DNA of 7,382 nt, from positions 2,764 to 10,145 of the forward strand of contig PAIW01000139.1 in the NCBI GenBank assembly GCA_002710885.1, given 5' to 3'. The number at the start of each line of letters is the position of its first letter. Position 1 is the stretch's first letter. The stretch comes from Chloroflexota bacterium (GTDB taxonomy: Bacteria; Chloroflexota; Dehalococcoidia; SAR202; UBA11138). The notes beneath the pieces were generated by a model, which searched no databases, was not told where the DNA came from, and saw nothing but the letters and a program-made list of their open reading frames with translations. Positions 1-5,361 of the stretch are shown here, piece after piece. A program made the translations under genes and the position numbers.

Positions 1-2822
1 CTCTAGCAAAGGGTTTGGCACTTGGCCTCAAGTTGGATCAACTGAAAGGGATCGCCGATTCTTTCCACGAAAGATATGACCTTCTTGAAAGACCATTCCC
101 GATCTTGGGGGCACCTGACAAGAGAGCGGTACAAGGAATCATCGACTCCCGAAGCGAGATCTCTTCATTGATCTCTCTGGCCCACGATGAAGATGACGTG
201 TTAGCCATCCATGCTCGAAAGGTCGTAGGGTTCTCTGGAAGATTGGAAACTATCGGTTCTGATAGTGACGCGGCGCTTGCGACCTTATCGCGTTTTGGCC
301 GCTTGAGTTTCACTCGAGGCAGGATAGCTGATTGGGATGATGATCCTGGAACAGGAAAGAACGCTTGCACTGTATTGAAAGCTGTCCTTAGTGACCTGGA
401 AGAACTCCGCACCAGCGAACTGGACGCTGTGCGGGCGTCAGTTATCTGTGAACTCTCAGAGAGGATCCGAGAACTTGCCAAAGGGTATGCCACGGAAAGA
501 GTACATGCCGGCAGATTGGAATTCCAGGACCTTCTGGTGTTGGCGCGTGATCTTCTGAAGGATAAAGAAGAGGCTAGGGCGTATTTCCAACGCCGTTACA
601 CACATATCTTGATCGATGAATTCCAGGATACCGATCCGATCCAGTCTGAGATCTCCGTCCTCTTGAGTACCATATCGCCTGTGTCAGGGGACGGGTTACA
701 AGATCTGATACCCGGCAAACTTTTCGTAGTAGGGGACCCAAAGCAGTCTATCTATATGTTCCGAGGGGCAGACATAACAGTCTCCGAAGGATTGAAGAAG
801 CTTATACCGGAAGGACAGCTTTCACTAACGCAGAATTTCAGGTCGCAGCGGCCGATCCTGGACTGGCTGAATCCTCTCTTCGAAAACTGGATGAAGAATG
901 ACGCTGAAGAGATAGGGCAAGTCGAGTACAGAGCGATAACAGCAAGCTGGGATTCTAAGGCTGATGGTCCTCCGATGGGTGTGCGGTTCGTCGGTTCTCC
1001 GTTAGCGGGCCAAGCAGCTGTCGTGAGGCGTGTTGAGGCAGATGCCTTAGCGGGCGTCGTCAGTCAGATAAAACGGGAATCATGGCCTGTCCGAAACGGG
1101 AACGATGGAGGAACCAGAGCAGCTAAGTATCAGGATATCTGCATATTACTGCCCACGAGGACAGGGCTTGAAACATTAGAATCAGCCTTGTCGTCGTCTA
1201 ATATCCCTTACCGTTTAGAGAGCCAATCTATGGTCCTTGGGACTCAAGATGTTCGGGATCTCCTTAACTGTCTTCGGTCTATCGACTCTCCAGGGGACCA
1301 GGTAGCGTTGGTAGCCGCTTTAAGATCATCCGTATTCGCATGTAGCGATGTTGAGCTTTTCGAGTTTGTCCAGTCGGACGGCGAACTGGATTACATGGTC
1401 GAACCCAAAGGCGCAAGACCGATAGATCAGGCACTTCAGCTATTACGGAGATTCCATGACCTCCGTATGTGGGTGGACCCAGAGGAGTTGATAGAGAGGT
1501 TCGTCAGGGAAACAAGGATGGTTGAATCCTGTTTTGCCCTGACAAGGCCGCGCGAGCGTTGGAGGCGTCTGCGGTTCGTGATAGATCGAGCGGCGGCCTT
1601 CGCAGCAGTAGGCAACACGTCACTTAGATCTTATCTGGATTGGATCGAGCGGCAAGCTGAAGAGGGAGCTAGGATGGTGGAGACACCGGTTCCTGAACCC
1701 GATGAGGATGCCGTCCGTATCATGACGGTCCACGCATCCAAAGGACTCGAGTTCCCGATAGTGTTACTCGCTGGGATCGGCGCCCAGACTCGAACGAATC
1801 TTGGACCGGTGATATATGACCGAGACGTTCACGGGGCTGATGTGAGTTTGCCAGCCCCTGGTAACGGGCGTTTCAAAACACCTGGCTACGACGATTCTGA
1901 AAATAAAGAAAAGGCGAAAGGTCAAGCCGAACGAACCAGGCAGATGTATGTTGCCGCGACCCGTGCAGAAGATCATCTTGTGGTGAGTCTTTTTAGACCC
2001 GAGATTAAAGGTACTGACAACTCGTTCGCTGGTTCTATCGAAGGTTTGGTAGGGAGAGATTCTGAGTCCTGGATCGAGTTGAACGTAGATGGCCTTGGGT
2101 CTGCGGAAACTGATGACGGTTTAGGATGTGAGGGCGAGGTGTTGGAAGTTGTCGACAGCTTGGGACTTCGAGATACGTGGCTGACCGATCGGGATGAAAA
2201 TATCCGAATCTCATCTATGCCGTCTAGCATCGGTGCTACCAGACTGGCCCAGCTAGCGAAAGAGGAAGCGGAAGACGGAGATGTTCCCTACCGTAAGGGA
2301 AGGGGAGGAACAAATATAGGCCGCGCCGTGCACAGTGCCCTACAAAGCGTAGATCTCGCTACTGGTGACGGATTGGATGAGATCAGTAGGGCTCAATCCG
2401 CTGCTGAAGGACTTCCGGATCGTTGGAGGGAAGTTGCTGCGCTTGCGCGAACGGCAATGGACTCCGAAGTTGTAAAACAGGCGGTCTCAACCGGAAGCTA
2501 CCACCGCGAGGTCTATGTTGGTGCCCCGGAAGGGTCAGTTCTCATAGAAGGCTTTATCGACCTTGTATTCGAGACCGAAGAAGGCCTGATAGTCGTTGAT
2601 TATAAGACCGATGGAATCGAGACATCTGAGGAGATCGCCCGGTCTATGGAACGTTATAGATTACAGGGTGGTACTTATGCGTTGGGTCTAGAAACTGCTA
2701 CCGGGAAATCAGTGGCGAAGGTTATCTTCCTGTTCCTGCACACCGGCGTCGAGTTTGTCATGGATGATCTACCGGGGGCTATGGATGAAGTGCGTGGTGC
2801 AGTGGCGGGTTTAACCGCCTAA
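1..2822 (+). CDS. AddA/RecB-type helicase-nuclease (UvrD-like superfamily 1 helicase with C-terminal PD-(D/E)XK nuclease), 5' partial
   Basis: ATP-driven DNA helicase-nuclease of the AddA/RecB type, expected to process double-strand DNA ends for recombination. The frame is open to the left edge (codons for L-A-K-G precede the TTG at 15), so the TTG is not the real start and the N-terminal Walker A region lies outside. Counting from that TTG, helicase motifs appear in order: II DEFQDTD (201-207), III GDPKQSIYMFRGAD (240-253), IV around NFRS (274-277), V TVHASKGLEF (571-580), VI YVAATRAEDHL (645-655). The C-terminal nuclease has GRAVH (H773), GFIDLV (D849), VDYK (D862, K864) and a Q884-x3-Y888 motif, so its catalytic set looks complete. 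About 939 residues are visible; AddA is usually about 1,100-1,250, consistent with a missing N-terminus. AddA and RecB cannot be separated without the upstream partner gene. Family call is very sure, the exact name is not. It ends at TAA, convergent with the Nudix gene; the 57-base gap shows no clear terminator. Confidence 0.95.
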   Translation, partial: LAKGLALGLKLDQLKGIADSFHERYDLLERPFPILGAPDKRAVQGIIDSRSEISSLISLAHDEDDVLAIHARKVVGFSGRLETIGSDSDAALATLSRFGRLSFTRGRIADWDDDPGTGKNACTVLKAVLSDLEELRTSELDAVRASVICELSERIRELAKGYATERVHAGRLEFQDLLVLARDLLKDKEEARAYFQRRYTHILIDEFQDTDPIQSEISVLLSTISPVSGDGLQDLIPGKLFVVGDPKQSIYMFRGADITVSEGLKKLIPEGQLSLTQNFRSQRPILDWLNPLFENWMKNDAEEIGQVEYRAITASWDSKADGPPMGVRFVGSPLAGQAAVVRRVEADALAGVVSQIKRESWPVRNGNDGGTRAAKYQDICILLPTRTGLETLESALSSSNIPYRLESQSMVLGTQDVRDLLNCLRSIDSPGDQVALVAALRSSVFACSDVELFEFVQSDGELDYMVEPKGARPIDQALQLLRRFHDLRMWVDPEELIERFVRETRMVESCFALTRPRERWRRLRFVIDRAAAFAAVGNTSLRSYLDWIERQAEEGARMVETPVPEPDEDAVRIMTVHASKGLEFPIVLLAGIGAQTRTNLGPVIYDRDVHGADVSLPAPGNGRFKTPGYDDSENKEKAKGQAERTRQMYVAATRAEDHLVVSLFRPEIKGTDNSFAGSIEGLVGRDSESWIELNVDGLGSAETDDGLGCEGEVLEVVDSLGLRDTWLTDRDENIRISSMPSSIGATRLAQLAKEEAEDGDVPYRKGRGGTNIGRAVHSALQSVDLATGDGLDEISRAQSAAEGLPDRWREVAALARTAMDSEVVKQAVSTGSYHREVYVGAPEGSVLIEGFIDLVFETEEGLIVVDYKTDGIETSEEIARSMERYRLQGGTYALGLETATGKSVAKVIFLFLHTGVEFVMDDLPGAMDEVRGAVAGLTA

Positions 2823-2879
2823 AGACGTTTAATAGTCACTGCATCTCCCTGGTTCCTCTGTAGGTTCATTGTCATAACG

Positions 2880-3347
2880 TTACCTAAAGGTCGCCCCGGG
2901 AAGGTTCTTAACAGAGTCGTGGATCCGGGTTAGATGATGCTCAACGGTGTCCATAGCCTCTATCTCGGCTACGGTGTACCAACCGAAGGCGATGGTTTCG
3001 TTGCTCAGACCGAGTTCCCCTCCAATAATCCCTGCTTCAAAGCTGAAGGTCACCGGCTGGACCTTGTTCCCATCGCTATACTCGACAAGCATATCCGGCG
3101 ATGTATAGATGCCCACCAGTCTGGTGACCTCGACTTCTAGTCCTGTTTCCTCCAGTACTTCCCGGACACAAGTTTCGGCCGCGCTCTCTCCAGGATCCAT
3201 CCCGCCACCAGGAAGACACCAGCGGCTGTTGTCCTCCCGCTGGGTCATCAGGATCCTCTCTCTGGCTTCGTCGTAGATCAATGCTGAAGCACCGACCCGA
3301 AGCGTCCCTTGCTTTCCCACTCTATTGCCGAATCTATATATACTCAT
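2880..3347 (-). CDS. Nudix hydrolase
   Basis: Nudix-family pyrophosphohydrolase of 155 residues, a typical single-domain length. These enzymes cleave a nucleoside diphosphate linked to another moiety (oxidised dNTPs, nucleotide sugars, ADP-ribose and others) with Mg2+ or Mn2+; the substrate cannot be read from the sequence. The Nudix box GX5EX7REUXEEXGU is complete at residues 48-70: G48, E54, then REVLEETGL at 62-70. The preceding strand and RWCLPGG (residues 42-48) are also typical. No signal peptide or membrane segment is visible, so it should be cytosolic. The ATG at 3347 has AAAGGA about 10 bases upstream. The ATG also overlaps the TGA of the upstream 39-codon ORF as ATGA, which suggests translational coupling and a shared transcript from the divergent region near 3547. 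The gene is convergent with the helicase-nuclease. Confidence 0.95.
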   Translation of the reverse strand: MSIYRFGNRVGKQGTLRVGASALIYDEARERILMTQREDNSRWCLPGGGMDPGESAAETCVREVLEETGLEVEVTRLVGIYTSPDMLVEYSDGNKVQPVTFSFEAGIIGGELGLSNETIAFGWYTVAEIEAMDTVEHHLTRIHDSVKNLPGATFR

Positions 3348-3463
3348 CCCTTCGGTTTCCTTTCATCGGGCAACCCGGCGTATCTGGCCTTCAGGTTGCG
3401 CATGGCGTAGGCGCCTTCTAACGTTCGGACTCTGGTCTCCAACTCGCCGAGCCCATTAATCAT
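3344..3463 (-). CDS. Small coiled-coil-like protein, 39 aa, overlapping the Nudix gene start
   Basis: A 39-codon ORF on the minus strand from ATG at 3463 to TGA at 3344-3346. I do not recognise a family. Residues 5-19 (LGELETRVRTLEGAY) have hydrophobic residues at 5, 8, 12, 15 and 19, the 3-4 spacing of a short coiled-coil helix. The tail is basic and Pro-rich (DERKPKG). The stop overlaps the Nudix ATG as ATGA, which favours a real, translationally coupled gene. Against this, the ribosome-site-like AAGAAGG sits only one base from the ATG, which is too close. The same frame also continues upstream past one TAA (3470-3472) into 22 further codons. So the true product could be this short protein, or this could be the remaining half of a slightly longer broken gene. 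Confidence 0.5.
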   Translation of the reverse strand: MINGLGELETRVRTLEGAYAMRNLKARYAGLPDERKPKG

Positions 3464-3538
3464 ACCTTCTTAAAGCTCGATCTTGCCCTTGTCTCTCGGT
3501 AGCGAATCGTCGCGGGGCAGGTCCGTCGATACTTTCAC
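3464..3538 (-). other. In-frame upstream extension of the small ORF, interrupted by TAA (possible leader ORF or broken 5' half)
   Basis: From a GTG at 3536-3538 the frame reads 22 codons (it includes DLPRDDSLPRDKGKIEL) to TAA at 3470-3472, then E-G and the ATG of the 39-codon ORF in the same frame. The segment is charged and Pro-containing and is not low complexity. The GTG has no ribosome-binding sequence, but it lies 8-9 bases downstream of the minus-strand TATAAT, so a leaderless or near-leaderless transcript is possible. Options are a short leader peptide, the 5' half of a ~64-codon gene with a nonsense change or base-call error, or chance. The sequence alone does not decide. Confidence 0.3.
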
Positions 3539-3554
3539 GGAAGTCGATTATAAT
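3526..3554 (+). promoter_or_regulatory. Sigma70-type promoter of the aldolase-like gene
   Basis: TCGATA (3526-3531, 4 of 6 to TTGACA), a 17-base spacer, then a perfect TATAAT (3549-3554). Transcription would start near 3561, giving a leader of about 35 bases that contains the GGAGGT site. A more upstream TTG in the gene's frame (3554-3556) overlaps the last base of the -10 box and would lie before the transcript start, which rules it out as a start codon if this promoter is used. Confidence 0.7.
3547..3552 (-). promoter_or_regulatory. Minus-strand -10 element within the palindrome ATTATAAT
   Basis: The octamer ATTATAAT (3547-3554) is its own reverse complement, so it presents TATAAT on both strands. 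On the minus strand a transcript would start near 3540 and run into the small ORF and the Nudix gene. No -35 element is visible at 16-18 base spacing, so this direction is less certain than the plus direction. Confidence 0.4.
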
Positions 3555-3583
3555 TGCATCCCCGAGTCCCAGTTTCTATTCAT

Positions 3584-3589
3584 GGAGGT
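3584..3589 (+). promoter_or_regulatory. Ribosome-binding site GGAGGT deciding the TTG start at 3596
   Basis: A strong GGAGGT is followed by six bases (AGATCC) and TTG at 3596-3598. This spacing, and the promoter position, select the TTG at 3596 over the TTG 42 bases upstream. An ATG at 3582 is in another frame and stops after five codons. Confidence 0.85.
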
Positions 3590-3595
3590 AGATCC

Positions 3596-4384
3596 TTGAA
3601 GATTAATAAGCTTCGAGAGAAGCTAAAAAACGGCGAGCCGACACTGAGCACTCATATTCACTCCACATGGCCTTCCGTAGTCGAGGCCATCGGGCACACA
3701 GGGCTGTACGACTACGTCGAGTTCGTTGCGGAGTACGGCTCCTTCGGCTTGCACGAGCTAGACAACCTCTGCCGAACCGCCGAGCTACACAACATGGGCA
3801 GCATGATCAAGGTAGACCGGAGCGCCCAGGAGTTCCTGGCCCAACGTGGGATAGGAGCGGGCTTCAGTAGCGTGCTGTTCACCGACACGCGGTCGGCTGA
3901 CGACGTCAGGGAGTGCATCCGTATAGCACGGCCAGACACACCGGAAGACAACGGGCTGTACGGAGTTGCAACGCGCCGAAACACGTACATGGGCTACGGC
4001 GGCAACCGAGATTACGTTCAGATACTCAGAGACACCGTGATAGCGGTCATGATCGAGAAGAAGGGCGCCGTCGAGGAGCTGGATGAGATTCTGGAGCTGC
4101 CGGGGGTTGAGATGATCCAATGGGGCGGCTCAGACTATTCGATGAGCATAGGCAGGGTTGGAGAGAGGCAACATCCGGACGTACTGGCTGCCGAGGAAAA
4201 AGTCTTCAAGTCGGCCATCGATAAGGGCATACCCGCACGCGCGGAGATCCAGTCTGTCGACGAAGCCAAAAAGTTCCTAGACTGGGGCGTTCGTCACTTC
4301 TCTATAGGCACGGACATCGCGATTCTTTACAACTTCTGGAGGGACAACGGCGACAATCTCCGCAAAGCCATGTCCGACGCTTAA
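3596..4384 (+). CDS. HpcH/HpaI-type aldolase (citrate lyase family) homologue with altered active site
   Basis: A 262-residue cytosolic protein of the HpcH/HpaI class II pyruvate-aldolase superfamily, members of which cleave 2-keto-3-deoxy sugar acids or 4-hydroxy-2-ketoacids to pyruvate plus an aldehyde using a divalent metal. Length matches HpaI (about 260). The framework is recognisable: VVEAIGHTGLYDYVEF (28-43), VMIEK with E154, WGGSDYS with D180, and HFSIGTD (234-240). E154 and D180 align with the metal ligands Glu149 and Asp175 of HpaI. However, the usual GEH is AEY here (Tyr47 in place of catalytic His45), and the Arg70 position reads Lys (MIKVD, K72), aligned by eye. The protein may therefore have changed chemistry or substrate. 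By eye the gene is richer in G+C third positions than the lipoprotein gene. It stands alone between a divergent promoter region and a strong terminator. Family call is good, substrate unknown. Confidence 0.88.
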   Translation: MKINKLREKLKNGEPTLSTHIHSTWPSVVEAIGHTGLYDYVEFVAEYGSFGLHELDNLCRTAELHNMGSMIKVDRSAQEFLAQRGIGAGFSSVLFTDTRSADDVRECIRIARPDTPEDNGLYGVATRRNTYMGYGGNRDYVQILRDTVIAVMIEKKGAVEELDEILELPGVEMIQWGGSDYSMSIGRVGERQHPDVLAAEEKVFKSAIDKGIPARAEIQSVDEAKKFLDWGVRHFSIGTDIAILYNFWRDNGDNLRKAMSDA

Positions 4385-4469
4385 TCGCTTGTCCCCTCTC
4401 CCAGTCTGGGCGGGGGTCGGCGACAATCCAAAATCCCACGTTGATCGGCACCTAGCTCGGTAACTATGG

Positions 4470-4499
4470 AAGAAGCCCCCTCACTTGAGGGGGCTTCTT
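4470..4499. terminator. Perfect 13-bp hairpin, probably a bidirectional terminator
   Basis: The arms AAGAAGCCCCCTC (4470-4482) and GAGGGGGCTTCTT (4487-4499) pair without mismatch around the loop ACTT. The hairpin lies between two convergent genes: 85 bases after the aldolase stop and 31 bases after the ABM-protein stop. The T-run outside the stem is weak on both sides, but the AAGAAG/CTTCTT base of the stem gives U-containing 3' ends both ways. A weaker imperfect GC-rich inverted repeat lies around 4393-4415. Nothing else was seen in the 4385-4530 gap. Confidence 0.85.
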
Positions 4500-4530
4500 A
4501 TCGACGTACGCCCTACGGGATATCTGATGT

Positions 4531-5115
4531 CTATCTTATCGTCGCCGAAATCACATCACAGTGATGGCGTTGAACTGGGCCCGCAGATATAGGTGTTACG
4601 TCACCTGGTGGTTCCTCAGCCATCATTTCCTCATCTGACGCCCAGAAGGCTACCGCAACGATCTCGCTGGAAGTGGTGTTGGTCAATAGCCATAAGCTGA
4701 GGTTTCCTTTCCGTTCCCGCACCGTAGGGATACTCGAGTCGTTGAACAATCGGACTGCTTCATCTAGTTTCCCCGGTTGGATCTTGCGGCGATTGATCCT
4801 AATGCGAGTAGCAGCCGGAACACCTTCAGGACGGTCCATTATGCTGACATCGTAGAACTCTCTTTCGGGCATGCTAAAGATCCCCGTGGCGAGTGATGGG
4901 TTCTCTTGGATAGGCCCGGGAAAGGCTTCCATGTCAGATTCGGTTTCCCACAATGCGATGGCTATGGCCCGGTCGTTCGTATCATCTATCGCAGTGACGA
5001 TACCAGCGTTTCCAGGGGCTGACCTGATCGCAGGGGCAACCGTTTCTTTAAACAATCTAGCCGCATCGTCATATTTGCCAGGGTCTATCTGAGCGATGTT
5101 GAACCTTGCACGCAC
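4531..5115 (-). CDS. Tandem ABM-like (dimeric alpha/beta barrel) domain protein
   Basis: A 194-residue cytosolic protein made of two copies of an ABM-like (antibiotic biosynthesis monooxygenase-type) ferredoxin-like fold. Copy 1 (about 1-95) contains IDPGKYDDAARLF and IAIALWETESDMEAF; copy 2 (about 103-194) contains IQPGKLDEAVRLF and VAVAFWASDEEMMAE. Each has the strand-helix-strand-strand pattern with the PGKxDxAxRLF helix start and the xAxWxSxEEM segment. Stand-alone members are about 100 residues and dimerise; here the dimer appears to be built within one chain. Such folds include cofactor-free oxygenases, heme-degrading enzymes and many uncharacterised proteins, and no catalytic residue can be assigned, so I give no reaction. 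The start is GTG at 5115, six bases after AGGAGG; the upstream in-frame GTG at 5142 lacks such a site and falls about two bases from the predicted transcript start. The gene is convergent with the aldolase and divergent from the lipoprotein gene. Confidence 0.85.
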   Translation of the reverse strand: MRARFNIAQIDPGKYDDAARLFKETVAPAIRSAPGNAGIVTAIDDTNDRAIAIALWETESDMEAFPGPIQENPSLATGIFSMPEREFYDVSIMDRPEGVPAATRIRINRRKIQPGKLDEAVRLFNDSSIPTVRERKGNLSLWLLTNTTSSEIVAVAFWASDEEMMAEEPPGDVTPISAGPVQRHHCDVISATIR

Positions 5116-5121
5116 GTTTAT

Positions 5122-5127
5122 CCTCCT
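5122..5127 (-). promoter_or_regulatory. Ribosome-binding site AGGAGG deciding the GTG start at 5115
   Basis: On the minus strand AGGAGG is followed by ATAAAC and then GTG (5113-5115), the ideal six-base spacing. It lies inside the longer frame that begins at 5142, so that longer reading is unlikely. Confidence 0.85.
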
Positions 5128-5150
5128 CTGGTCCGGATCCACTCAGGGCC

Positions 5151-5159
5151 ATCATATCA
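5151..5159 (-). promoter_or_regulatory. Extended -10 promoter of the ABM-domain gene
   Basis: Minus-strand TGATATGAT: a TGN extension directly followed by TATGAT (5 of 6 to TATAAT). No good -35 hexamer is seen at 16-18 bases, which fits extended -10 promoters. The predicted transcript start is near 5144, about 29 bases ahead of the GTG at 5115. Confidence 0.5.
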
Positions 5160-5269
5160 AGATTCCTGCACCATAGGGGTTTCCGATATCTCTTAAAAAT
5201 CGGATAGGATTTCGGGTATTGGTTCCAGGGATCGCTGAGGGTTGGATCCTGTGCTTACAGGTCAGCCTA

Positions 5270-5290
5270 TATGGAAGTACCCCACCCGGT
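5270..5290 (+). repeat. Dispersed ~21-bp repeat, copy A
   Basis: This copy matches 6516-6537 in the same orientation with one substitution and one single-base indel. The core AAGTACCCCACCC is identical. On the minus strand, weaker similarity continues past the core (CATA, then GG and CC in register), and GGATCC occurs at 5244-5249, echoing copy B. The two copies flank the M23 lipoprotein gene. The nature of the repeat is unknown. Confidence 0.55.
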
Positions 5291-5319
5291 TTGGGACCCA
5301 TGGATATCCGGCTAATAAT
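5291..5319 (+). promoter_or_regulatory. Candidate distal promoter of the lipoprotein gene
   Basis: TTGGGA (5291-5296, 4 of 6) and AATAAT (5314-5319, 5 of 6) are separated by 17 bases and begin directly after repeat copy A. Transcription would start near 5326, leaving a leader of about 36 bases. It competes with the extended -10 element at 5335-5343. Confidence 0.4.
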
Positions 5320-5334
5320 TCCATCACCCCAATT

Positions 5335-5343
5335 TGTTAGAAT
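5335..5343 (+). promoter_or_regulatory. Candidate extended -10 promoter of the lipoprotein gene
   Basis: TGTTAGAAT: a TGN extension followed by TAGAAT (5 of 6 to TATAAT), with no convincing -35. Transcription would start near 5350, only just ahead of the GGAGG at 5352-5356, so the leader would be very short (about 12 bases). Confidence 0.4.
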
Positions 5344-5361
5344 AGTGGCACGGAGGGAGTG

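Noticed and set aside
2823..2879. Possible terminator between the helicase-nuclease and Nudix genes (ACGTT at 2824 with AACGT at 2876)
   Set aside because: Only five base pairs across a loop of nearly 50 bases; not a credible hairpin.
3785..4120. Minus-strand frames opposite the aldolase gene
   Set aside because: They are antisense shadows of a gene with family motifs, its own promoter and a ribosome site.
4348..4428. Direct repeat CGGCGACAATC at 4348-4358 and 4418-4428
   Set aside because: Only 11 bases, one copy inside coding sequence, with no extended flanking similarity; probably chance.
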